A stretch of 64,000 nucleotides of DNA from Mesorhizobium sp. NZP2298. GTDB taxonomy: Bacteria; Pseudomonadota; Alphaproteobacteria; Rhizobiales; Rhizobiaceae. The position numbers were made by a program, and so were the translations under genes. The notes below the pieces were generated by a model. The model was not told the origin of the DNA. It made no database searches and saw only the letters and a program-made list of their open reading frames with translations. Below, piece by piece: positions 36,829-44,588 of the stretch; positions within the stretch are counted from its first letter, which is position 1; the number at the start of each line of letters is the position of its first letter. Location of the stretch: the NCBI RefSeq assembly GCF_013170825.1, contig NZ_CP033365.1:1-64000 (forward strand). The letters run 5' to 3'.

Positions 36829-37932
36829 TCAAACCTGTTCGATGCGCAGCATGTGGTTGTCCCAGACATAGTCCGGTTCCGACCGTGTCACGCCGCTGCC
36901 CTCGATGATCTCGCCGGCGCCGGTGGTTGCCATGAAGCCAGATCCGTCCGGCGCCAGGCCGCAGACCTCGACCAGCGCACTGGTCGAGACCACCCTGCCG
37001 CTCGCCACGTCGATCACGGCAAGCGAATTGCCTTCCGGCGACGAGACGGCGACGGTGCCGGCTAAAGGATTGGCGGCGACCGAGCCTATGTAGTTGCGAA
37101 AGCCGGACAGCACGTCCGGCGACATGTCGAGCAACTGCAAATCCTTGCCGCGCGCGGCGCGACCAACCAGCAGCGGACGATCGGTGCCCGGCCCCCTATA
37201 CTGACAGCCGAACCAGATGGTGCCGGCCTGGTCGGTGTCCATATGGCGGATCGACAGTTGGTGCAAGGAAGCCGCCAATTCATGCTTCTCGATCAGGTCG
37301 CCGGTGACACGATCGATCAGCACGTAGGACGGCTTCATGGTGGCGATGTTGAGTTCCGCGCGGCCATAATCGGGATGGGTCTCGATGCCGCCATTGGCGA
37401 CCGCGATCGTCCTGCCATCGCCCAGCAGCAGAAGCTCGTGCGGACCCATGCCGTAAGTCGGGAATTCACCGATGCGGATGAACTTCGCCCGCGCGTCGTA
37501 GATGCCGACGACGCCGGCGGCGTTGTCGAAGTCGTTCTCGGTGGCATAGAGCAGGGCGCCGTCGGGCGAGAACACCCCATGGCCGAAGAAATGCCGGCCG
37601 GTGACGCTGGCGATGGTCAGCGGGGCGTCGCGCCCGCTGTGATCGAAAACCACGGCGAAGGTGCCGGGCTGGCGGGCGAAGACCACCGAGCGCTTCGAGA
37701 TGGGATCGAAAGTGACATCATGGCCGCGATCGGGCAGGTCGATCGCATGCAGCACCTTGCCGGCCTCGGACAGGACGGCGGCGCCAAAACTGCCGTCACG
37801 CTTGACGAAAGCGGTGGCGAAGACGGCGTCGGCAGCGAGCGTCCTTGCCCAGGCGGACGGCGTCATCGCAACGGCAAAGCCGATGCCCGCGGCTCTCAGG
37901 AAATCCCGACGATCGATCAGCGGCGTTTTCAA
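36829..37932 (-). CDS. DUF1513 beta-propeller-like periplasmic protein (Tat signal)
   Basis: A 367-residue exported protein of the DUF1513 family. The N-terminus DRRDFLRAAGIGFAVAM has the twin-arginine signature at residues 8-12 and a hydrophobic stretch ending near SAWA. The body has repeated blade-like motifs (HGVFSPDGALLYATEN, HELLLLGDGRTIAVANGG, AGTVAVSSPEGNSLAVIDV). It begins three bases after the second imelysin gene, and DUF1513 proteins regularly accompany imelysin and di-haem proteins, so a role in periplasmic iron handling is inferred. It is the last gene of the operon. Confidence 0.87.
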   Translation of the reverse strand: MKTPLIDRRDFLRAAGIGFAVAMTPSAWARTLAADAVFATAFVKRDGSFGAAVLSEAGKVLHAIDLPDRGHDVTFDPISKRSVVFARQPGTFAVVFDHSGRDAPLTIASVTGRHFFGHGVFSPDGALLYATENDFDNAAGVVGIYDARAKFIRIGEFPTYGMGPHELLLLGDGRTIAVANGGIETHPDYGRAELNIATMKPSYVLIDRVTGDLIEKHELAASLHQLSIRHMDTDQAGTIWFGCQYRGPGTDRPLLVGRAARGKDLQLLDMSPDVLSGFRNYIGSVAANPLAGTVAVSSPEGNSLAVIDVASGRVVSTSALVEVCGLAPDGSGFMATTGAGEIIEGSGVTRSEPDYVWDNHMLRIEQV

Positions 37933-37935
37933 GGA

Positions 37936-39015
37936 TCAATCTCCATCGAGCGACGAAAAGCCTGCGGTCAGGCCGAATTCGGCGGTCAGCCGGGTACCGA
38001 TCAGGGTCGAGAGGCTGGAGGTGATCAGGGCGAAATGCTCGAGTTTTTCGCGCAGTGCCGGGTCCGCGAGCGCCTTGTCGATCGGACCCGAGACGGATTT
38101 CGCGGTGGCGACACCGTTGACCAGCTGGATATGGATCGACTCCGCTATCCAGCGCGCATCGGGCGACAGCGCATCGCCAAGTTTGGAGGCCTGGAACAGC
38201 GCATCGATGCCGGCGAGATTTCCCGCCAGCGAATTGGTGGTGTTTTGCGAACGCCAGTAGATCGCCTGCTTCGGCTTGTCCGCCTCGGGCTTGCCGCCAA
38301 GGAAACCTTTCAGGCGGACATCCCGGACCATCTCCAGCTCGTTGATGAAGACACCGACCAGTTCGGTCACCGCTTCGTTGCCGTCGCGGTAGAGCGCGTT
38401 CTGCGGCCCGGGATTGGACCAGAGTGCGGCAAAACCGTCCGGCTTGTTCCAGGCTGCGCTAACCTCGCCAGCCATGGTTTCGATATTGCCGGCAACCGCC
38501 GCTCCATAGGCGCAGCGATAGGGATCATCCTTACCCGTCAGCGCATCGGCGCCGTCGCCGAAAAGCACGAACTCCAGCGCGCCGAGCCCCTGCATGGCGA
38601 CGCTCTTGCCGGCAAGCTGTGCCGGATCGGTGGCCGCCGGATCCTTGTCCGACAAGGCCGCCTGCACCTGTTTGAGGCCGATGCTCTTGCGGTCCGGCCA
38701 GAACAGCATGCGCTCCAGACGATTGTTCTCCTTGATCGGTCCAAAACCGATGATCTCGGCAGATGACCAGGCATGGACCGTGGCGGAAAACTCGGTCCGC
38801 GCCGCGTCGAGCTCGCCTTGAGAAGGCGCCTTGCAGAGCTTTTGCATCGCCTTCGTCAAGGTTTCGGCATGCTGGTGCAAATCGGCATAGGCCGGGCGGA
38901 CGAAGCCGTCGATCGCCTGCTGGATGATGTCGGAGGCCTTCACCGCCGCCGATGCCGGGAAAACGCCCAGCAGAACCAGCGGAAGAACGAGAACCAGCGC
39001 GGAACGCTTCAGCAT
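37936..39015 (-). CDS. Imelysin-family periplasmic protein (second paralogue)
   Basis: A 359-residue secreted protein with a signal peptide (LKRSALVLVLPLVLLGVFPASA) and an all-helical imelysin (peptidase M75-like) body. The family motif GxHxxE appears as GLGALEFVLFG: the histidine is replaced, the glutamate kept. Imelysins are iron-regulated envelope proteins, related to EfeO and IrpA; peptidase activity is not established. ATG 39015 overlaps the di-haem gene stop (TGATG), so the two are translationally coupled. Confidence 0.88.
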   Translation of the reverse strand: MLKRSALVLVLPLVLLGVFPASAAVKASDIIQQAIDGFVRPAYADLHQHAETLTKAMQKLCKAPSQGELDAARTEFSATVHAWSSAEIIGFGPIKENNRLERMLFWPDRKSIGLKQVQAALSDKDPAATDPAQLAGKSVAMQGLGALEFVLFGDGADALTGKDDPYRCAYGAAVAGNIETMAGEVSAAWNKPDGFAALWSNPGPQNALYRDGNEAVTELVGVFINELEMVRDVRLKGFLGGKPEADKPKQAIYWRSQNTTNSLAGNLAGIDALFQASKLGDALSPDARWIAESIHIQLVNGVATAKSVSGPIDKALADPALREKLEHFALITSSLSTLIGTRLTAEFGLTAGFSSLDGD

Positions 39016-40616
39016 CAAAGTGACTCCAGGAATTTGAGCAGCGCATCGCGCTCGGCCGCATTGGCGGCGGTGAAGCGGTCGCGCGCCTTCTGCGCCTCGC
39101 CACCATGCCACAGGATCGCCTCGGTCAGGCTGCGCGCGCGCCCATCATGCAGAAAGAAGGAATTGCCGTTGACGGTCTCGGTGAGGCCGATGCCCCACAG
39201 CGGCGGGGTGCGCCATTCACTGCCCGTCGCATCGCCTACCGCCTGGCCGTCAGCCAGGCCAGGACCCATGTCGTGCAGCAGGAAGTCGGAATAGGGCCAG
39301 ACCAGCTGGAAGGCCTGCGCCTTGTTGGGCGCATCGCGGCGGGTGACGAATTTCGGCGTGTGACAGGAAACGCAGCCGATTGCATAGAAGACCTTCTTGC
39401 CGGCGAGCACATCAGGCGCAGCGAGATCGCGGCGTGCCGGCACGGCCAGGTTCTGCGAATAGAAGGTGACGAGATCCATCACCGGCGTCGGCGCCTCGAC
39501 CGGACCGAGGCGCGCCTGCACGCCATTCGGCATTGCGAGGCATTCTGCCTGCGCCGCGGTGCAGTCGCCCCAATGTCTTGGTTCTTCCGGCGTCGAAATG
39601 CCGATGTCGCCGGCAAAGGCATCCGCGGCCTGCTGCCGGATCGATGCGGTCTGCGCCTTCCAGCCGAAACGGCCAAGCGTCAACTCGCCGCTCGGACCGT
39701 CGAGCACGATGTTGGGCCTGCCGGAAATGCCGTCATTGTCGCGGTCGTCCGGATCGGCGTGGGACAGAATGTCCGCCGGCGCGATCTGCTCGATCAAGCC
39801 AAGGCCGATCATCGGCGGCGTCAGACGCGGCGACAGCGTGGTATGCGGATCGAGCGGCCCATAGGCGAGATCGGTGACGGAATAATCGGGCTTGCGCAGG
39901 GAAACCACGGTGCCATCCGTCAGTTCCACCTTACGTTCCTGATAGTCGACGCGCATCCGGCCTTCGCCGCGCAGGCCGGGCACCGCCAGCTCCTGCAACT
40001 GCGTGCCGTAGACCGGGTCGGGAAAATTGAGCCGTTGGCGGTTGGCGATCGCCGCTTTTTCCTCGGCGCTGCCGGCGTCCCGCGCCAGGCGCAGGAACAT
40101 CGAGGTGGTGCCGGTATCGCCTTGCGGCGGACGACCGCGGCCGTCCTTCAGATGGCAGTTCTGGCAGGCGCGCTCGTTGAACAGCGGACCAAGCCCGTCC
40201 GACGCCTGCGTCGAGGATGGCGACGAGACCCAGTTCTTGCGGAACAAGGCGTTGCCGAGCTTGAAAGTGCCCTCTTCCTCGAAGGTGATGTTGGCCGAGG
40301 ATTGCGAGAAGGCGTCGCGGCTGACGTCCTTCTCGGACGTGCCGGCGCCACCTTGCATCAGCTCGAACGGCTCGGGTTTGGAGAAATCCGTGGTCGGCCT
40401 GGTGACGGCGGTGACCCGCGTCTGATCCCGGACATCGAGGTCGCCGCGCGTGGTGGCAAGGCCGGCTGGCTGAAGGTCACCCGCAATCGCGGACGATGTT
40501 AGTGCCAGGACAAGAATGGTAGAGCGCCGACAAGCCGGTCCGGCTGGTCTTTTCGGGAGAAGCGGCGAGCCGGCGGCCCGCCGCGAGCGGCGCAGGAATT
40601 CTAAGAGGCGCCGCAT
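39015..40616 (-). CDS. Di-haem cytochrome (DUF1111, thiol oxidoreductase-like)
   Basis: A 533-residue periplasmic protein with an N-terminal signal-like segment (STILVLALTSSAIA, after a basic start) and two haem-binding CxxCH sites: CQNCH at residues 151-155 and CVSCH near residue 414, the layout of the DUF1111 di-haem family. Such proteins are often called thiol oxidoreductases, without proven activity. They commonly lie between two imelysin genes, as here, except that bfd and bfr also intervene. A redox step for iron or electron transfer to the imelysins is inferred. Confidence 0.88.
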   Translation of the reverse strand: MRRLLEFLRRSRRAAGSPLLPKRPAGPACRRSTILVLALTSSAIAGDLQPAGLATTRGDLDVRDQTRVTAVTRPTTDFSKPEPFELMQGGAGTSEKDVSRDAFSQSSANITFEEEGTFKLGNALFRKNWVSSPSSTQASDGLGPLFNERACQNCHLKDGRGRPPQGDTGTTSMFLRLARDAGSAEEKAAIANRQRLNFPDPVYGTQLQELAVPGLRGEGRMRVDYQERKVELTDGTVVSLRKPDYSVTDLAYGPLDPHTTLSPRLTPPMIGLGLIEQIAPADILSHADPDDRDNDGISGRPNIVLDGPSGELTLGRFGWKAQTASIRQQAADAFAGDIGISTPEEPRHWGDCTAAQAECLAMPNGVQARLGPVEAPTPVMDLVTFYSQNLAVPARRDLAAPDVLAGKKVFYAIGCVSCHTPKFVTRRDAPNKAQAFQLVWPYSDFLLHDMGPGLADGQAVGDATGSEWRTPPLWGIGLTETVNGNSFFLHDGRARSLTEAILWHGGEAQKARDRFTAANAAERDALLKFLESL

Positions 40617-40628
40617 TCCCGCATGCCT

Positions 40629-41114
40629 TTACTCCGCCTCGTTGGCCGAGTCGGCGTTGAGCTGGCCGTACTTCTCCTCGCCGATCGAGGCGAGCAGGTC
40701 GAGCTGCGTCTCGAGAAAGTCGATGTGACCTTCCTCGTCGGCCAGCAGATCCTCGAACAGTTTCATCGTTACGTAATCGCCCACCTCGTGGCAGATCTCG
40801 CGCGAACGCTTGTAGGCAGTGCGCGCGTCATATTCGCCGGCGAGGTCGGATTCGAGCACTTCCTTGACGTTCTGCCCGATGCGCAGCGGCGCCACGGACT
40901 GCAGGTTCGGATGGCCTTCAAGGAAGATGATGCGCGCGATGAGCTTGTCGGCGTGGTGCATCTCCTCGATCGATTCGGCCCGCTCCTTCTTTGCCAGCTT
41001 GGTGTATCCCCAATCCTCCAGCAGACGGAAATGCACCCAATATTGGTTGACGGCTCCAAGCTCCAGAAAAAGAGCCTCGTTAAGCCGCTCGATGATCTGA
41101 CTTTCGCCCTTCAT
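40629..41114 (-). CDS. bfr: Bacterioferritin
   Basis: Bacterioferritin is a 24-mer, haem-containing iron store in the cytosol. The 161-residue protein keeps every ferroxidase ligand at canonical positions: Glu18, Glu51, His54, Glu94, Glu127 and His130, and the haem ligand Met52 (EEMHHAD). ATG 41114 is used ([20 protein letters not shown]). It overlaps the end of bfd by 35 bases and precedes the di-haem gene by 12 bases. Regulation by the Irr box upstream of the operon is likely. Confidence 0.97.
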   Translation of the reverse strand: MKGESQIIERLNEALFLELGAVNQYWVHFRLLEDWGYTKLAKKERAESIEEMHHADKLIARIIFLEGHPNLQSVAPLRIGQNVKEVLESDLAGEYDARTAYKRSREICHEVGDYVTMKLFEDLLADEEGHIDFLETQLDLLASIGEEKYGQLNADSANEAE

Positions 41115-41391
41115 GGGTTCTGCTCCCGTATTGGATGCGCAGGCCTCTGACGCGATCCAGATGTGAAACGACATCCACGCCGCTCGCCTCCGAGCGGGCG
41201 TGGTAATTTTCGGTGACCCGAATGATCGTTTCCACCACATTTGGGAAGCAGCCGCAACAGCGACCGCGCTTTTGCATCGAGTGATAGATCTTTGCCGGCA
41301 CGATAAGTTGCCAAGGGTCCTGGTCCAGCAGCCCGATGATCGTCTGCTCGATCTCCCTCTCCGTGATGATATTGCAATGGCAGATCAGCAT
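41080..41391 (-). CDS. bfd: Bacterioferritin-associated ferredoxin
   Basis: Bfd is a [2Fe-2S] protein that reduces bacterioferritin to release iron. The 103-residue protein has the cysteines in the Bfd pattern: Cys4 and Cys6 (ICHCN), then Cys45 and Cys48 (RCCGCFP; Cys46 is extra). The C-terminal 45 residues extend past the E. coli protein (64 residues) and overlap the bfr start by 35 bases. ATG 41391 lacks a clear ribosome site. It lies 111 bases after the first imelysin gene. Confidence 0.92.
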   Translation of the reverse strand: MLICHCNIITEREIEQTIIGLLDQDPWQLIVPAKIYHSMQKRGRCCGCFPNVVETIIRVTENYHARSEASGVDVVSHLDRVRGLRIQYGSRTHEGRKSDHRAA

Positions 41392-41411
41392 TTACAGTGC
41401 TCGGATGGCTG

Positions 41412-41483
41412 ACGGCGCCTTCCGCGCCGTGTGGCTTGATTGGTCCCGGAGCCCTTTCCGGAGCCAATTGTCAGGCTCCGGAA
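41412..41483 (-). other. Two hairpins between the imelysin gene and bfd
   Basis: TTCCGGAGCC (41456-41465) pairs perfectly with GGCTCCGGAA (41474-41483) around an 8-base loop. A second stem ACGGCGC/GCGCCGT spans 41412-41430. Neither is followed by a T-run. They may set the relative level of the imelysin and bfd-bfr messages by RNA stability or partial termination. Confidence 0.5.
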
Positions 41484-41502
41484 CCACGCACCAGGTTCGG
41501 TC

Positions 41503-42792
41503 TTACTTGAACACCTTGTCGGGCGCGTCGAGGCTGTCGGACCCTTCGAAGGCGATGGCGTTGAGTTTCAGCGAGCCAACGGCACGTTCGATCGACTTGG
41601 TCTGGTCGACCAACGCGTCGATCGCCGCCTGCACGGTGGCGTTGCCTTCCTTGTTTCCTTCAGCGATCTGCTGGTCATAGGCCTCACCGGCCTCGGCCCG
41701 CGTCTTGATCGCCTCCATCTTGGCGACGGTCACATCGAGCTTGTCGGACAGTTCCTTGTCGATCGCCGGATCGGCAGCCTTGACCATGTCATGCACCGAA
41801 GGCCCGGAAACGACAGTGCCGTCGAGCCTGGTATAGCTGGCGACGTAGGCAGCACGGATGCCGATCGCGTCATAGAGATGCGAATTGTAGGTGTTGTCGG
41901 AGAAGCAGTCGTGCTCCTCCTCCGGGTCGTGCAGCAGCAGGCCGAGCTTCATGCGCTCACCGGCCAGTTCACCATAGGACAGCGAGCCCATGCCGGTGAA
42001 GATGACCGAGATCGCGGTGTTCGGCTCTTCATCGATGAGGGCCTTGCGCGCGGCGCCGTCCTCCTTCCAGTTGCCGACCATTTCCTGCAGGTCCGAAACC
42101 AGAAGCGTGCTGGCCGACTTCAAATACTCGGCACGGCGGTCGCAATTGCCGCCGGTGCAGTTCTTGAGATCGTAGTCGGTGTAGGGGCGTTCGCCGGCGC
42201 CCGGGCCGGTGCCGTGCAGATCCTGGCCCCAGAGCAGGAATTCGATGGCATGATAGCCGGTGGCGACATTGGCCTCGATGCCGCCGGCCTCCTGCAGCGT
42301 GCCGGACAGGAATTCCGGCGACAGTTTCGAGGCATCGACCTTCTTGCCGTTGATCTCGATTTCCTTGTTGGCGATCACATTGGCGGTATAGAGCGAATTC
42401 GCATCCGATTCGGTGCCGTAGCTCTTGGCGACATAATCGATCAGGCCTTCGTCCAGCGGCCAGGAATTGACCTTGCCTTCCCAATCGTCGACGATCTTGT
42501 TGCCGAAGCGGTAGACCTCGGTCTGCTGGTAAGGCACGCGCGATGCCTTCCAGGCGTCGCGAGCGGCCTTGAGCGTGTCAGCGGACGGATTGGCAAGCAG
42601 CGCGTCGACCGCCTTGTCGAGGGCCTGGGCCGTGGTCAGCGAATCCTCATACTTGGCAAGCGCGATGTCTGAATAGGTCTTGATGACCGATTTCGCATCG
42701 GTTTCCGCCTTGGCCGGCAGCACAAACACCGCCGCCGTCAGCAGTGCCGTGGCGCCAATCGCTGCAAGCCTGCCGCCATATCGTGCTGTCAT
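41503..42792 (-). CDS. Imelysin-family iron-regulated protein (IrpA-like)
   Basis: A 429-residue secreted protein: signal peptide (AAIGATALLTAAVFVLPAKA) and an imelysin body with two helical repeats. The family motif GxHxxE is intact in TGYHAIEFLLWGQDL. Related proteins (IrpA of cyanobacteria, EfeO-like proteins) are induced by iron status and reside in the periplasm or outer membrane. ATG 42792 has GGAG upstream. It is the first gene of a six-gene operon and lies behind a leader of about 250 bases starting at the Irr-box promoter. Confidence 0.92.
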   Translation of the reverse strand: MTARYGGRLAAIGATALLTAAVFVLPAKAETDAKSVIKTYSDIALAKYEDSLTTAQALDKAVDALLANPSADTLKAARDAWKASRVPYQQTEVYRFGNKIVDDWEGKVNSWPLDEGLIDYVAKSYGTESDANSLYTANVIANKEIEINGKKVDASKLSPEFLSGTLQEAGGIEANVATGYHAIEFLLWGQDLHGTGPGAGERPYTDYDLKNCTGGNCDRRAEYLKSASTLLVSDLQEMVGNWKEDGAARKALIDEEPNTAISVIFTGMGSLSYGELAGERMKLGLLLHDPEEEHDCFSDNTYNSHLYDAIGIRAAYVASYTRLDGTVVSGPSVHDMVKAADPAIDKELSDKLDVTVAKMEAIKTRAEAGEAYDQQIAEGNKEGNATVQAAIDALVDQTKSIERAVGSLKLNAIAFEGSDSLDAPDKVFK

Positions 42793-43044
42793 TATCGCTC
42801 TCCAGTTTTTTGGAAATTCTATAAACGGCGCGTGCGGCAGCCGGCGCCAGGCCATGTCGATGCCGTGGGGCGCAAGACTTGCCACGCGATCGCGCGGTTC
42901 GGGGAAGAAAGACACCAAAATGCCTCCAATCGAACGGGTTCAAGGCCCAGACATCAAAGGGATGCGCTAACGCGCAGGCTTCCATAAAGCTTCGACGTCC
43001 ATGGAAGTCAACGAAAATCGTCTGGAAAAGCCAATTGAAACAAT

Positions 43045-43076
43045 AGTTTAGAATTATTCTAAACTACGAATGTCAA
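43045..43076 (-). promoter_or_regulatory. Iron-operon promoter with Irr box (iron control element)
   Basis: A perfect 21-bp palindrome at 43045-43065: AGTTTAGAAT, one central T, then ATTCTAAACT. It contains the rhizobial iron control element (TTTAGAA...TTCTAAA) bound by Irr. On the minus strand a consensus -35 TTGACA (43071-43076) lies just upstream, and with 17-base spacing the -10 (TTCTAA, 43048-43053) falls inside the palindrome. Irr binding would therefore block the promoter when iron is low. The remaining bases between the imelysin start and the FAD gene (42793-43225) hold a long leader and no gene I can support. Confidence 0.85.
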
Positions 43077-43225
43077 CTTTACGCCTCGACTGTACCGGCT
43101 TTACCGCCGAACTGTACGATTGACAGCCGTCATCCCGGGTGCGACCCGCAAACGCTCTCTTGCGGCGGCGCCAGACAATTGCCACTTGGCCAGACGCCCT
43201 AGGATCGAATCGGGATCGGAATGCG

Positions 43226-44479
43226 ATGAAGAACGGTGTGGTCATTGTCGGTGCGGGTCATGCGGGCGTGCAGGCGGCCGCCAGTCTGCGCGAGGACGGC
43301 TATGACGGGCCGGTGATCCTCGTCGGCGACGAGAACGAGTTGCCTTACCACAAACCGCCGCTGTCGAAGACCTTCATCAAGGATGCCGAGGCCAAGCCGC
43401 AACCCTTGCGTGGCGAGGCCTTTTATACCGGCAACGCGATCGACTACCGGCCGGGCACCCGGATCGAGCGTATCGATGCCGGCCGCCGCAGCCTGGAGAT
43501 ATCAGGCGGCGGCGAACTTGCCTTTGACCATCTGATCCTGGCGACCGGGTCGCGCCCGCGCGTCCTGCCGCTGCCGGGCTCGGACCTGTCCGGCGTTTTG
43601 TCGTTGCGTTCGCTGGCCGACGCACGGCTGATCCGGGAGATCAGCGCAAGCAGCGAGGATGTCGTCATCCTTGGCGGCGGTTTTATCGGACTGGAGATCG
43701 CCGCGACGCTGCGCGCGGCCGGCCGCACGGTGACCGTGGTGGAAGCGGTCGACCGGCTGCTTGGCCGCGCGGTGGCGCCCGTGGTGGCCAGCCATGTCCG
43801 CCAGCGGCTGGAGGCGACCGGCGTACGCATCCTGACCGGCACCTCGATTTCAAGGCTCGAAGGCGAAAACGGCCATGTCGTGGCCGCGATCACCTCGTCA
43901 GGCGAAAGGCTGCCGGCGCGCATGGTCATCGTCGGCATCGGCGCAGTGCCAAATGTCGAGCTGGCGCAGGAAGCCGGCCTTGCCATCGCCAACGGCATCC
44001 GCGTCGACCACCAGATGCGCAGTTCGGTGCCGGAGATCCTGGCCGTCGGCGACGCCGCCTCCTACCGGCACTGGTTCACCGGCGGCGACGTACGGCTGGA
44101 ATCGGTACAGAACGCCACCGACCAGGCGCGGCTCGCGGCCCGCACGATCACCGGTCACGCGGACGCCTATTCGGCGGTGCCATGGTTCTGGTCCGATATT
44201 GGCGACATGAAGCTGCAGATGGTCGGGTTGACCGCCGGCGGCGACAGCCATGTCGTGCTGGGCGACCTGCCCGACAACAAGTTTTCCATCTATCACTATG
44301 CCGGCGACCGGCTGCTCGGCATCGAATCCGTCAACCGCCCCGGCGACCACATGCTTGGCCGCAAGATGCTCGGTGCCGGCTTCTCGCCGACGCCGCAAAC
44401 GGTCGCCATGGGTCCCGAGGGGCTCAAGGCGGCATTGGCCGCGTTTCAGCAGGACGAGCCGGCAAGGGCCGCGGGCTAG
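43226..44479 (+). CDS. FAD-dependent ferredoxin reductase-like oxidoreductase
   Basis: A 417-residue pyridine nucleotide-disulphide oxidoreductase of the ferredoxin (rhodocoxin/putidaredoxin) reductase type. It has the FAD site IVGAGHAGVQAAASL, PYHKPPLSK, a second Rossmann motif ILGGGFIGLEIAATL for NAD(P)H, ILAVGDAA, and the C-terminal reductase domain with SVQNATDQAR and PWFWSDI. It would pass electrons from NAD(P)H to a [2Fe-2S] ferredoxin. ATG 43226 is used. It diverges from the iron operon, so pairing with Bfd is an attractive but unproven idea. Confidence 0.88.
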   Translation: MKNGVVIVGAGHAGVQAAASLREDGYDGPVILVGDENELPYHKPPLSKTFIKDAEAKPQPLRGEAFYTGNAIDYRPGTRIERIDAGRRSLEISGGGELAFDHLILATGSRPRVLPLPGSDLSGVLSLRSLADARLIREISASSEDVVILGGGFIGLEIAATLRAAGRTVTVVEAVDRLLGRAVAPVVASHVRQRLEATGVRILTGTSISRLEGENGHVVAAITSSGERLPARMVIVGIGAVPNVELAQEAGLAIANGIRVDHQMRSSVPEILAVGDAASYRHWFTGGDVRLESVQNATDQARLAARTITGHADAYSAVPWFWSDIGDMKLQMVGLTAGGDSHVVLGDLPDNKFSIYHYAGDRLLGIESVNRPGDHMLGRKMLGAGFSPTPQTVAMGPEGLKAALAAFQQDEPARAAG

Positions 44480-44480
44480 A

Positions 44481-44582
44481 TGCCTCCCCTTGTGGGGAGG
44501 GTCGCTGCAAAGCAGCGGGGTGGGGTCAGCGCCAAGCCCCCCACCCGGACCTTCGGTCCGACCTCCCCACGAGGGGGAGGTA
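44481..44582. repeat. Paired inverted intergenic repeat, family D
   Basis: Two inverted copies of a unit of about 47 bp. Each copy contains a hairpin (CCTCCCC...GGGGAGG at 44483-44500; CCTCCCC...GGGGGAGG at 44562-44580) and a run like GGGTGGGG. The whole sits exactly between two convergent genes and could serve as a two-way terminator. It resembles GC-rich rhizobial intergenic repeats. Confidence 0.7.
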
Positions 44583-44588
44583 GAACGC

